Assembly (NCBI GenBank): GCA_015056815.1
Contig: SVFN01000015.1
Span: 37,615 to 101,614, forward strand
Source of the DNA: Lachnospiraceae bacterium
GTDB lineage: Bacteria > Bacillota > Clostridia > Lachnospirales > Lachnospiraceae
Direction of reading: 5' to 3'
DNA: 64,000 nt
Shown here: positions 8,809 to 17,130 of the stretch, piece after piece
Numbering within the stretch: the stretch's first letter is position 1
Layout of the letters: each line of letters begins with the position of its first letter
Position numbers and translations under genes: made by a program
Notes under the pieces: model-generated
What the model was told of the DNA's origin: nothing
Database searches by the model: none
The model's input: only the letters and a program-made list of their open reading frames with translations

Positions 8809-10083
8809 CTATGAAGATTGTGTGAACTCCCCCTGCTTTTTTGCCTCCTGTTTTCCCTTGAACTTTTTCGCCACCTCTGTTTTGCCTGCCATTACCGTTC
8901 CTCTTTTTATTATGTCATATCCAAAGCGGTTTCGCAAAAGATCTACCGTCTGATCCAGTTTCTCGTCACGCTCTCTCTTTTTTTCCTTCTCCTGTCCGAA
9001 CAACGACATCTGCTTTGCATACTCTCCCTTTACCAGTCCGGTCAGAGAGATCCCCATCAGCCGCAGCGGCTTTTGATCTTTCCAAAGCTCTGCCAGGAGA
9101 TTTTTAGCGGTCTCATACACCTCTGTTGTCGTATTTACAGGCTCTTCGAGTTTGCACTGGTGTGATCGGTTCTTAAAATCCAGATACCGGATCGTTACGG
9201 ATATGCAGGTGGACTTCGCCTGATCATTACGCATATGAGCCGTCACACTGTCCGCCAATGCAAGCAGGATCGCATGCGCTGTCTCAAGATCAGTCACATC
9301 CTGTTCCAAAGTTACCGAATTACTGTAGCCTTTCGCCTCCTCCGGCTCTTTTCGCACCTCGGAATCATCCAGTCCGTTTGCATAAAGATAAGCCTGCTCA
9401 CTGAATTTTTCCCCCAGAAGCCGCTTTAGCAGATTCCTGTCCGCATGCGCCAGATCCCCGATCGTATAAATGGAAACCGCTTTCAGTTTACCGGCACTGG
9501 CAGCCCCCACATACAGAAGATCTTCCACCGGAAGCGGCCACATCTTTAGGGGCACTTCCTCCATAAACAGGGTATGTACCTTGTCCGGTTTTTCAAAATC
9601 ACCGGCCATTTTCGCACACAGCTTATTGCGCCCGATCCCGATATTTACCGTAAATCCAAGCTCGTCCCGGATCCTGTCCTTGATCTTGTAAGCCAGTGCG
9701 AGCGGATCCGGATAAATATACTCCGTCCCTGTAAAATCCAGAAAGCATTCGTCAATGGAAAACTCTTCCACCACCGGTGCATATTCCCTGCACATGTCCT
9801 TAAAGGCCTTGGAACAGGCTGCATAAAGCTTAAAATCCGGTGGTGCGATCGTAAGCGCGGGGCATTTGCGAAGAGCCATGGAAAGCGGCTCGCCGGTCTT
9901 GATCCCGTACCTTTTGGCCGGTATGGATTTTGCCAGCACGATCCCCCGTCTCGTTTCCGGATCTCCTCCGATGCACGAAGGAATCTGTCTCAGATCGCTC
10001 AGTCCGTTTTCCACCCTTCTTTTGGATTCCCAGGAAAGAAAGGCACTGTTTACATCTACATGAAAAATCAACCGTTCCATCAT
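8809..10083 (-). CDS. dinB: DNA polymerase IV (Y-family, DinB-like)
   Basis: Translesion DNA polymerase of the Y family, 424 aa, near the usual length. The N-terminal palm contains the metal-binding Asp motif FHVDVNSAF. The catalytic SIDECFLDFTG lies at about residues 103-113. Thumb and little-finger regions follow (VGAASAGKLKAVSIYTIGDL is the helix-hairpin-helix region). The C-terminus is Lys/Glu rich and ends near a possible clamp-binding sequence (QMSLFGQ, about 370). The RBS is AGGA 8 bases before ATG. I did not recognise a LexA box upstream. The product acts at stalled replication forks as a low-fidelity polymerase. Confidence 0.92.
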   Translation of the reverse strand: MMERLIFHVDVNSAFLSWESKRRVENGLSDLRQIPSCIGGDPETRRGIVLAKSIPAKRYGIKTGEPLSMALRKCPALTIAPPDFKLYAACSKAFKDMCREYAPVVEEFSIDECFLDFTGTEYIYPDPLALAYKIKDRIRDELGFTVNIGIGRNKLCAKMAGDFEKPDKVHTLFMEEVPLKMWPLPVEDLLYVGAASAGKLKAVSIYTIGDLAHADRNLLKRLLGEKFSEQAYLYANGLDDSEVRKEPEEAKGYSNSVTLEQDVTDLETAHAILLALADSVTAHMRNDQAKSTCISVTIRYLDFKNRSHQCKLEEPVNTTTEVYETAKNLLAELWKDQKPLRLMGISLTGLVKGEYAKQMSLFGQEKEKKRERDEKLDQTVDLLRNRFGYDIIKRGTVMAGKTEVAKKFKGKQEAKKQGEFTQSS

Positions 10084-10240
10084 TTCACAATCCTGTTCTG
10101 TTATGCTCCTGTTTTATGTTTCAGATCCTTATCCGGTTCATACTAGACCGGATCATCAGGCAACACCCCGGACAGCTCTGCCGGGAAAGCCATACATTTC
10201 CCTCAAATGTATATCCCCACTGCCGCTTTTGCGGTATGGG

Positions 10241-10270
10241 AAAGGCCCGTATGATCATACACGGGCCTTT
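10241..10270 (-). terminator. Terminator hairpin after the YbjQ-like gene
   Basis: A 10-bp inverted repeat (AAAGGCCCGT / ACGGGCCTTT) surrounds a 10-base loop between the YbjQ-like gene and dinB. The T-run is short (three), so it may act partly as a hairpin barrier. Confidence 0.65.
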
Positions 10271-10296
10271 GGCTTACTGTTTCCTGCGGACACCTG

Positions 10297-10611
10297 TCAG
10301 CCTTTAAACTTCACGGCTGTTCCGTAAGCGATCACTTCTGCCGCTCCCTGCATGATCGCAGAAGAAGAATAACGGATATTCACGATCGCATCTGCCCCAA
10401 GTGTTTCCGCTTCCTGTACCATACGTTTCGTGGCAAGAGCTCTGGCCTCATTCATCATCTCATTGTAGGCAACCAGCTCGCCGCCCACCAGAGTCTTGAG
10501 TCCCTGTGTGATATCCTTTCCGACATTCTTGGACTGGATCGTACTTCCCTTTACCAGACCTAACATTTCCAATTCTTTTCCTGTGATATAATCAGTATTT
10601 ACTAAGATCAT
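10297..10611 (-). CDS. YbjQ/UPF0145 family protein
   Basis: A 104-aa YbjQ-type protein, a small alpha/beta fold that assembles into pentamers in solved family members. Its function is not established, despite the frequent label heavy-metal-binding. Visible signatures are ITGKELEMLGLVKGSTI near the N-terminus and AETLGADAIVNIRYS in the middle. I chose ATG 10611 (MILVNTDYI), which matches the usual family start. This start overlaps the end of the upstream membrane-protein gene by 20 bases, implying translational coupling. It is the last gene of the SPFH operon. Confidence 0.85.
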   Translation of the reverse strand: MILVNTDYITGKELEMLGLVKGSTIQSKNVGKDITQGLKTLVGGELVAYNEMMNEARALATKRMVQEAETLGADAIVNIRYSSSAIMQGAAEVIAYGTAVKFKG

Positions 10612-10825
10612 CCTCTTCACCCTTTCTGATTTCTTTGATTCGTTCGATACATACATAGATCATCGCACCTGCCAGTATCAGAGGTCCTATTCCGAAAAAC
10701 AGCATCATGATCATCGGCAGTTCTCCCAGAGCGATCACTCCCAGAGCGAGCCCTGCATAGTAAAGGACCACCAAAGCTGTGATGACGATCGGTGCGATCA
10801 TTTTCTTTCCGTGTCTGTCATTCAT
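10592..10825 (-). CDS. Small membrane protein with two predicted helices
   Basis: A 77-aa protein with hydrophobic stretches at about residues 10-32 (PIVITALVVLYYAGLALGVIAL) and 37-59 (MIMMLFFGIGPLILAGAMIYV), then a charged C-terminal tail. It has a good RBS (GGGGAGG) 6 bases before ATG. It lies 17 bases after the ribbon-helix-helix gene and overlaps the YbjQ-like gene, so it belongs to this operon. I do not recognise a family; a role at the membrane beside the SPFH protein is only inferred from context. Confidence 0.75.
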   Translation of the reverse strand: MNDRHGKKMIAPIVITALVVLYYAGLALGVIALGELPMIMMLFFGIGPLILAGAMIYVCIERIKEIRKGEEDDLSKY

Positions 10826-10842
10826 GTCTTAGCCTCCCCGTA

Positions 10843-11037
10843 TCAAATATCCAGTTCGATTCCCTCGTCCAGATGCTCTGAAACATATTTCCCATCCTTT
10901 TTTCTCTGTTTTACACATTCTGTCAGCAAATATTCGATCTGTCCGTTGACGGAACGGAAATCATCCTCAGCCCATGCGGCGATCGCATCATAAAGCTTTG
11001 CGTTCAGTCGCAGCGGAACCTGTTTTTTTTCAGCCAT
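10843..11037 (-). CDS. Arc-like ribbon-helix-helix DNA-binding protein
   Basis: A 64-aa protein of Arc/ribbon-helix-helix type. VPLRLNAKLYDAIAAWAE would form the beta strand plus helix A, and SVNGQIEYLLTECVKQRKK helix B. ATG 11037 shares its A with the TAA stop of the SPFH gene (TAATG), a typical coupling arrangement. The acidic tail (SEHLDEGIELDI) is unexplained. Such proteins usually bind short palindromes as dimers, so it is a good candidate to repress its own operon at the palindrome at 12159-12177. Confidence 0.8.
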   Translation of the reverse strand: MAEKKQVPLRLNAKLYDAIAAWAEDDFRSVNGQIEYLLTECVKQRKKDGKYVSEHLDEGIELDI

Positions 11038-12086
11038 TAATAAAGACTCCCGGAATTCACAATAGGCTGTGCATCTTTGTTTCCGCACAACACCACGAGC
11101 AGATTCGAAACCATTGCCGCCTTACGCTCCTCATCCAGCTCTACTGTCTGTTTCTCACTCAATCGCTCCAATGCCATCTCTACCATTCCGACCGCACCGT
11201 CCACGATCAGTTTACGGGCATCCACAACAGCTGCCGCCTGTTGCCTCTGGAGCATCGCTGCCGCAATTTCCGGCGCATAGGCAAGATAAGTGATCCTGGC
11301 ATCCACGATCTCAAGTCCGGCCTCTTCGACCTTGCTCTGAATCTCTTCTTTGATCCTTCTGGCCACAACTTCTGTCGAGCCGCGAAGACTTCCGTCATCC
11401 GCCTCGCCGTCACCGGTGGTGTCCACATTATCCGTTACATCATAAGGATATACTTTTACCACATTACGCACCGCCGTATCACACTGCAGTGAAAGATACT
11501 CTTTAAAATTATCCACATTGAAAACCGCTTTTGCCGTATCGGAAACTCTCCACATAACCGCTACCGCCACTTCAACCGGATTGCCCAGTACGTCATTTAC
11601 TTTCTGCTTACTGTTGGAAAGTGTCATGACCTTCAATGAAATCTTCTTGCTCAACGCATCCGCACTGGCTGAAACGGTCACGCCTTCTGCGGAAACCGTC
11701 GCTCCCGCCTTGCCGCTTACCACGTCACCGCTCTGTCCCAGATGTGTGCCGGCCGCCGGGTTAAATGCCGTGCAGAAAGGATTCACGTAAAAGAAGCCAT
11801 CTCCCTTTAAAGTACCGATGTATTTACCGAAGAAGGTAAGCACCAGTGCCTCATTGGGTTTTAATACCTTCAGTCCACAAAGCGGGATCCATCCCAATAT
11901 CAGCCAGAGCAGACAAAGAATAAACAACGGTAACGGATAAGGACCGGTTGCCTGCGCATTGCCGCCTCCCGAAACTGTATAGACCACTCCGACTGCCGCC
12001 AGTGCATAGAAGGCGATCACCAATAAGAGTACCAGTCCGCCGATCTTATGACCCGTAATGTTTTTCTCCTGTACTTGTTCCTTCAT
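11037..12086 (-). CDS. SPFH/band-7 domain membrane protein
   Basis: A 349-aa stomatin/prohibitin-like protein. Two hydrophobic segments near the N-terminus (about residues 14-37 and 55-75) anchor it. The SPFH domain follows (LKPNEALVLTFFGKYIGTL, then VEVAVAVMWRVSDTAKAVF). The C-terminal helical part has the family motif DARITYLAYAPEIAAAMLQRQQA. ATG 12086 was chosen because AGGAGGTG lies 6 bases upstream. Family members form membrane microdomain scaffolds; the exact role here is unknown. It is first in a four-gene operon with ribbon-helix-helix, small membrane and YbjQ-like genes. Confidence 0.9.
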   Translation of the reverse strand: MKEQVQEKNITGHKIGGLVLLLVIAFYALAAVGVVYTVSGGGNAQATGPYPLPLFILCLLWLILGWIPLCGLKVLKPNEALVLTFFGKYIGTLKGDGFFYVNPFCTAFNPAAGTHLGQSGDVVSGKAGATVSAEGVTVSASADALSKKISLKVMTLSNSKQKVNDVLGNPVEVAVAVMWRVSDTAKAVFNVDNFKEYLSLQCDTAVRNVVKVYPYDVTDNVDTTGDGEADDGSLRGSTEVVARRIKEEIQSKVEEAGLEIVDARITYLAYAPEIAAAMLQRQQAAAVVDARKLIVDGAVGMVEMALERLSEKQTVELDEERKAAMVSNLLVVLCGNKDAQPIVNSGSLY

Positions 12087-12158
12087 AAAAAACACCTCCT
12101 GAATCGTGTTTGTAAAAGAAGTAAAAAGCAATTTCTGTTTTTTGCTTCGATATTTATT

Positions 12159-12197
12159 TGATATCATTACGATATCACTATTATTTTATTTTGTCAA
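12159..12197 (-). promoter_or_regulatory. Promoter with operator palindrome for the SPFH operon
   Basis: On the minus strand, a consensus -35 TTGACA (12197-12192) and a -10 TATCGT (12174-12169) are spaced by 17 bases. A perfect 7-bp inverted repeat TGATATC-GTAAT-GATATCA (12177-12159) covers the -10, where a repressor would block polymerase. The operon's own ribbon-helix-helix protein is the obvious candidate. Confidence 0.7.
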
Positions 12198-12226
12198 CTT
12201 TTTTCCAAAAAAATTATAAAATAAAA

Positions 12227-12263
12227 CCAGGCGGTAAAAAAGAACACTCTTTTGCCCGCCCGG
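12227..12263 (-). terminator. Terminator after the ABC ATPase gene
   Basis: A GC-rich stem (CCGGGCGG / CCGCCTGG, one wobble) is followed by TTTTATTTT on the minus strand just past the stop of the 12272-13417 gene. Confidence 0.75.
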
Positions 12264-12271
12264 TTCACACG

Positions 12272-13417
12272 TTACCGGATACGATCGTCGGCCTTCCCCT
12301 GTTCCTTCGCATACAAAAGAAGCGCTTCATTGGCTTTCTCAAAGGTTCCGAAGACTTCCTTATTACAGATGACCTTCTCACAGGTATCTATCAGTTTTTT
12401 TGCCTGCCTGACCGCCTCATTCTCCACAGGCTCAAAGGCTTTTGCCGAAACGGTCTGCGCCGCCAATGCCTTTGCCACCGGATAGTCCAGATCATTTTCA
12501 TAAAGGATACCGGTCGCAAAAGGAATCTGCTTTCTTTGCAGTTTTCGAAAGATACTGCGGCCTTCTCCGCCGCCGGCTATGACAAAAACCTTTGGTTCTC
12601 CCTTTGGAGGTGCCAACTCCACCACACCGTTTTCTTCATCATAATTTCCTGTCCGGATCCCAAACAGCTCCTTCATATAGCCCGACCGGAAGATTTCTTC
12701 CGGCGTTCCCAGACGTACCACATCCCTGCCGTCCACGCAAAGGATCTTATCCGAGATCCTCTCTGCCAGCTCTAATTCATGCAATGACATGATCACCGTC
12801 AGTTTTTTCTGCTCCTTCAGCTTCTGCAGGACGGACAAAAATTCCAGCTTATAACGGATGTCCAGAAAAGAAGTCGGCTCATCCAGAATGATGATCTGTG
12901 GCTCCTGACAGATAGCTCTCGCCAGCATCACGCGCTGTCTCTGACCGTCACTTATGCATTCAAATGCCTGATCCCTGATCGGTGTCACATCCACAAGCTC
13001 CATCGCCTCCGCCACCGCCTCATGATCCTTCTCAGACAAAATGCCCATCCGTCCCGTATAGGGATATCTGCCTGTAGCGACCACATCTTCGCAGGTCATG
13101 AGTTCACCTTTCAGCTTTTGTGTAAATACAACCGCCATCCGCTTTGACAATTCTTCTCCCGACATTTTTGTCAGGTCTTCTTTCTCCAGATAGACAGTCC
13201 CGCCAAGAAGCTTCAGCTGTCCGGCAATACTTTTTAATATGGTGGATTTGCCTGCACCGTTCGGTCCGATGATTGTCAGGATCTCCCCCTGTCCGATACC
13301 GATCCCGATATCCTGCAGGACAACTTTTTTCTGATATCCCACGCACATTTTCTTCGTTTCCAGAAAACATACGCTGTTTTCCAATGCCTGTTTTTTCTTT
13401 TGTTCCCGTTGCATCAT
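12272..13417 (-). CDS. FecCD-type ABC importer ATPase with C-terminal extra domain
   Basis: ATPase of an iron-chelate/haem/cobalamin-type importer, 381 aa. Residues about 16-260 form the nucleotide-binding domain: Walker A GPNGAGKST, signature ISDGQRQR (Asp in place of the first Gly, a variant I recall from this ATPase family), Walker B IIILDEP, switch His MSLHEL. The last about 120 residues form an additional domain beginning FVIAGGGEGRSIFRKLQ, absent from standard FecE/BtuD proteins (about 250-260 aa) and of unknown role. It lies downstream of the CDF gene and the FecCD permease on the same strand, so it very probably powers that permease. Confidence 0.87.
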   Translation of the reverse strand: MMQREQKKKQALENSVCFLETKKMCVGYQKKVVLQDIGIGIGQGEILTIIGPNGAGKSTILKSIAGQLKLLGGTVYLEKEDLTKMSGEELSKRMAVVFTQKLKGELMTCEDVVATGRYPYTGRMGILSEKDHEAVAEAMELVDVTPIRDQAFECISDGQRQRVMLARAICQEPQIIILDEPTSFLDIRYKLEFLSVLQKLKEQKKLTVIMSLHELELAERISDKILCVDGRDVVRLGTPEEIFRSGYMKELFGIRTGNYDEENGVVELAPPKGEPKVFVIAGGGEGRSIFRKLQRKQIPFATGILYENDLDYPVAKALAAQTVSAKAFEPVENEAVRQAKKLIDTCEKVICNKEVFGTFEKANEALLLYAKEQGKADDRIR

Positions 13418-13456
13418 GCTTTCTACCTGACTCTTGAAATTTTGCCTTTACAGTAC

Positions 13457-14581
13457 TTAATCCGACAGATCCACGTCCGCCACGATCTGAATCTCATATC
13501 CCGGGTAGGCTTCACTGATCTCTTTGTGCAGGATCGACAGCGCTTTCTCAGACTCGATCTCAAATCCGATTACCGTATCAAACCTCATATAATGCTGTTC
13601 CTGATCCACATAAAAGCCATGGATCTGCAATGCCCAGTCGTGACTTAAGATTCTTTTTTGTACATCATTGCGGATTCTTGCTGCTTCATCATCCTGCGTA
13701 TTGTAGGAGTAGACACCGACCCCCGTCAATATGATCCCTGTCGCCAGAAAAACTTTTCGTTCTGCTTTTCGCGTGATGCGATCCACTTCTTCCACTGTCA
13801 TCGTATCCGGCAGTTCGATGTGTACCGATGCATAGTTTTTGCCGGGACCGTAATTGTTGATCATCAGATCATATGCACCTCTGATCTCCGGTTCTTCCCG
13901 AAGCAATCGTTTAATTTCATTACTTACTTCTGCATCAGCTCTTTTTCCAAGGATATCATCCACCGTATCCATCATCATCTCAATACCGGCCTTGATAATG
14001 ATCACAGCGATCAGAACACCGACAAAAGCCTCCAATGAGATTCCCGCAAACATATAAAGGATTGCTGATGCCAAAACAGACGTGGAAAGCACCGCATCAA
14101 ACAGCGCGTCCGATCCGGAGGCGGTCAATGCGCCGGATTTCACAAGTTCTCCCTGCTTTTTTACATAAAACCCCAGTGCCAGTTTTACCAAAACCGCCAC
14201 TGCTATGATCACAAGAGACAGAAGCGTATACTCCGCCTTTTGCGGATGCAGAATCTTTTTTACCGATTCGGTAAGAGAAGTCAGTCCCGCATAGAGTACG
14301 ATGGCAGACACCGCCATGGAGCTGAGATACTCGATCCTGCCATACCCCAGAGGATGCTTTTTATCCGGGCTTTTTCCCGCAAGTTTTGCTCCGATGATCG
14401 TCAGTACTGACGAGAGCGCATCGGAAAGATTATTGACCGCATCCAGAACAATGGCAATGGAATGGGTTAAGATTCCGATGATCGCTTTAAAGGTCGCAAG
14501 CAACACGTTTGTCACAATGCCTGTCACACTTGTCTTTATAATGATCTGTTTACGGTTCAGCATTTTTTCTTCCTGATTCAT
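13457..14581 (-). CDS. Cation diffusion facilitator (metal efflux) protein
   Basis: A CDF-family divalent-cation/proton antiporter, 374 aa. The first metal-site motif is DAVNNLSDALSS (Asp-x3-Asn-x2-Asp region), followed by KKHPLGYGRIEYLSS. The second is SDALFDAVLS. Several membrane helices lie in the first about 215 residues, then a cytosolic ferredoxin-like domain. The C-terminus is longer than usual (about 160 residues after the last helix). The RBS AAAGGAGAA precedes ATG. Its place between an importer permease and its ATPase suggests metal balancing, such as exporting excess Co, Fe, Mn or Zn. The metal cannot be read from the sequence. Confidence 0.92.
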   Translation of the reverse strand: MNQEEKMLNRKQIIIKTSVTGIVTNVLLATFKAIIGILTHSIAIVLDAVNNLSDALSSVLTIIGAKLAGKSPDKKHPLGYGRIEYLSSMAVSAIVLYAGLTSLTESVKKILHPQKAEYTLLSLVIIAVAVLVKLALGFYVKKQGELVKSGALTASGSDALFDAVLSTSVLASAILYMFAGISLEAFVGVLIAVIIIKAGIEMMMDTVDDILGKRADAEVSNEIKRLLREEPEIRGAYDLMINNYGPGKNYASVHIELPDTMTVEEVDRITRKAERKVFLATGIILTGVGVYSYNTQDDEAARIRNDVQKRILSHDWALQIHGFYVDQEQHYMRFDTVIGFEIESEKALSILHKEISEAYPGYEIQIVADVDLSD

Positions 14582-14637
14582 ATTCTATTCTCCTTTGGCA
14601 CCATTTTTCGGATACTGTTTTAGTTCCATGTTTTGTT

Positions 14638-15663
14638 TTACTCCCTCTGCCTTCGCTCTGTGATCACCCACAGTACCACCGGCGCTCCAAAGATCGCCGT
14701 CACCGTACTGATGCTTAATTCTGTCGGTGAAAAAACAGTCCTTGCCAGAAGATCGCAAAACATACAAAAGATACTCCCTCCCAGAAAACAGGCAGGTATC
14801 ATGAAAATCGGCTCTGCAGTCTTAAGGAGCTTTTTCATCAGATGCGGCACCGCGATCCCGACGAAAGAGATCGGTCCCGCAAACGCCACGATGCAGGCAG
14901 ATAAAACACCGGATAAGATCACAATCAATACCCGAAGTCGCCGGATATTCACCCCCATATTGCGGGCATATGCCTCACCTAGTCTGTACGCGGATAGCGG
15001 TTTGGACAACAGAAAGACCGCAAAAAACGTCAGCATTGTTACCACTGTCATCACTCTGACATTTTCCCAGCTCATCCCGGAGAAGCTTCCCCGCGACCAG
15101 TTGTGCAGATTGACGATATCTGCATCCTCTGCAAAAGTCACGACCAGCTCCGTTACTGCCGAACAGATATAGCCGATCATGACCCCGCTTACCACCAGCA
15201 TCGCCATACTGTCTACCCGTTTCAGCATCAAAAGCACAAAAGACATACTGAGCATGGCTCCCGCAAAAGCAGCAAGAATCAGCACAAGGGAACTGACCGC
15301 TACGTCTCTTCCCATGAGAAAGACCATTGCCAGTGCCACCGTCATCTTGGCTCCCGAAGAAATTCCCAGCACAAAGGGACCTGCGATGGGATTATGAAAA
15401 AAAGTCTGAAGAAGATATCCCGACAGTGCCAGAGCACCGCCTAAGATCAGTGCCGCTATCGAACGCGGGAACCGGATATCCATGATGATCGCCAGAACTG
15501 TCTCCTCACCTTCCCCGTACAAAAGCGCTCTCTCTATTTCTTTTAGCGAAATCGCAATACTCCCGATGCTTATATTCAATAGTAATAACAATATCACTCC
15601 GGTGGCCAGCAGCAGGAAAGCCGCCGGATATCCTGCTTTTTTCTTATTCTTCATCCTGTTCAC
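14638..15663 (-). CDS. FecCD-family ABC transporter permease
   Basis: A 341-aa polytopic permease of the iron-siderophore/haem/B12 importer type. Characteristic motifs are DIRFPRSIAALILGGALALSG, FFHNPIAGPFVLGISSGAKM and the ATPase-contact region GPISFVGIAVPHLMK. It is followed 56 bases later by the CDF gene and then the ATPase gene. No substrate-binding protein is adjacent; the lipoprotein at 18889-20154 is the nearest candidate partner. It appears to have its own promoter in the 88-base gap upstream. Confidence 0.92.
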   Translation of the reverse strand: MNRMKNKKKAGYPAAFLLLATGVILLLLLNISIGSIAISLKEIERALLYGEGEETVLAIIMDIRFPRSIAALILGGALALSGYLLQTFFHNPIAGPFVLGISSGAKMTVALAMVFLMGRDVAVSSLVLILAAFAGAMLSMSFVLLMLKRVDSMAMLVVSGVMIGYICSAVTELVVTFAEDADIVNLHNWSRGSFSGMSWENVRVMTVVTMLTFFAVFLLSKPLSAYRLGEAYARNMGVNIRRLRVLIVILSGVLSACIVAFAGPISFVGIAVPHLMKKLLKTAEPIFMIPACFLGGSIFCMFCDLLARTVFSPTELSISTVTAIFGAPVVLWVITERRQRE

Positions 15664-15681
15664 TTCTGTATCCCGTAAAAA

Positions 15682-15710
15682 TATATATCACACCGGTTGT
15701 CCGAATGCAA
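15682..15710 (-). promoter_or_regulatory. Probable promoter of the permease-CDF-ATPase operon
   Basis: On the minus strand, TTGCAT (15710-15705) and TATATA (15687-15682) are spaced by 17 bases, 18 bases upstream of the permease ATG. The short distance leaves little room for a leader. Confidence 0.45.
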
Positions 15711-15751
15711 TAGCAGTGTAGCAGCTGCATGCAGACATTGCTACGCAAAAT

Positions 15752-17107
15752 CTATTCCGGTAATTCTATCTCTTCATTGTCCTCGTAAGTTATGATCCTG
15801 TCTGCAAACTCTCCGATCTCTAAGGTTCCAAACGCCTCCGGGTCCTGCGTATGGATCGGCAGAATGCCAAACCCCGGCGCCACGGTTAAGATCATTCTCC
15901 GGATATCACCCGCTGTGGCGTGTCCGCTGGTATGCAGATCCACCCTCCTCGTCTTCTTCCAGCTATGATATAAATCCCCCAGTTCTTCCTGGTAGCTATC
16001 GGGATACTTCTCCTTATTGACATATCCCTCCCACATGGAGTAGATCAAAAGCGGATCATACCCTTTGTCTTTGAAATACTGTATCCGCCTGAGATACCCT
16101 GCATCTGGCCGGATAAGCATCAAAAAGCCATGTGTTTCCATATATTCCGCCTGTGTCATTTTGAGCTTTGGATTGACATAGTCCATTCCCTCTAACACAT
16201 TGGCATTATAAAATTTAAAATCCCAGTCATTTTTACCCGCAGTCTCCCGGTAAAGCCTCAGCTGTTCCAGAACATAGGAACTGACAAAGAATTTACGCCC
16301 CTTGTCGCCGTTTTCCTTTACCTCCCATGCCGCATTAGCAAAAGACGCCAGGCTCTCCATATTGGTGGAGGAGCAGATCAGAAACGCATACCTGTTTTCC
16401 GGCAGCCGCAATAGTTCATAAGCTTCCTTTTGCATTTCTTTTTCTGTTTTTACGACTTCTGTCAGACGACTCATCATGGTGCCTTCGGTGATCAGGACAT
16501 CGACGTTTCTTCCACGTATCCCCTTTTTCACCTTTTCAAACAGATCCTCGCCCAGCCGCCCATGGGTACGGAAGTCTCCGGTATGAACGATCACCTTGTG
16601 ATCCGTCATTGATTCGATTACGAACAGATATGAGTCATAGGCTGAGTGATCCACCATAACCGGCGTGATCACCAGATCGCCGATCGTAAAATCCTTTCCG
16701 TCTGTCATCTCCAGACTTCGTTCCTTATCCCTTAAGATTCCAAGATAATTCTCATGATATCGTTTTTGTTCTTCACTGATTCCGTAGGATCCACGAAGTG
16801 TCTTATGGATGTTCTCCAGCACTTTTCTCGCAGTTGCTCCCATGGCAAGGCGGATTGTTTTCCCTTCAATGTCTTTGGCCGGGATATGCTCGATCAGTCC
16901 CACATGATCTCCATGATAGTGCGTAAACAAAACAGCGTCACACTTCGCTCGTCTGATCATCCCGATCATCGCACCATCCGTTGACTTTTCCGCATCCACG
17001 CTCAGCTCAGAGCCAAAATCGATAAAAATATGAGTCGTTTCCGTATAGATCTCTGTGATGCTTCCGCCGATCTGACGGGCACCGCGGTGAATCCTGATCT
17101 TCATCAT
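15752..17107 (-). CDS. MBL-fold beta-CASP-like hydrolase (RNase J-related)
   Basis: A 451-aa metallo-beta-lactamase-fold hydrolase. The zinc motif FTHYHGDHVG, the later metal His in VMVDHSAYD and Asp in VHTGDFR are visible. The C-terminal part has beta-CASP-type features: CSSTNMESL, TSGHATAGDIR and LPIHTQ. This places it near RNase J and related nucleases, though it lacks the usual about 100-residue C-terminal region of RNase J. ATG 17107 has GGAGGAGG 7 bases upstream. It starts 24 bases after the PD-(D/E)XK-like gene, so the two form an operon. A nuclease role is likely; the substrate is unknown. Confidence 0.82.
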   Translation of the reverse strand: MMKIRIHRGARQIGGSITEIYTETTHIFIDFGSELSVDAEKSTDGAMIGMIRRAKCDAVLFTHYHGDHVGLIEHIPAKDIEGKTIRLAMGATARKVLENIHKTLRGSYGISEEQKRYHENYLGILRDKERSLEMTDGKDFTIGDLVITPVMVDHSAYDSYLFVIESMTDHKVIVHTGDFRTHGRLGEDLFEKVKKGIRGRNVDVLITEGTMMSRLTEVVKTEKEMQKEAYELLRLPENRYAFLICSSTNMESLASFANAAWEVKENGDKGRKFFVSSYVLEQLRLYRETAGKNDWDFKFYNANVLEGMDYVNPKLKMTQAEYMETHGFLMLIRPDAGYLRRIQYFKDKGYDPLLIYSMWEGYVNKEKYPDSYQEELGDLYHSWKKTRRVDLHTSGHATAGDIRRMILTVAPGFGILPIHTQDPEAFGTLEIGEFADRIITYEDNEEIELPE

Positions 17108-17130
17108 ACTGCTTCCTCCTCCCGGAAGTT

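Noticed and set aside
8809..10083. dinB as part of the exporter operon
   Set aside because: A separate promoter and a possible terminator lie between them, and no functional link is evident.
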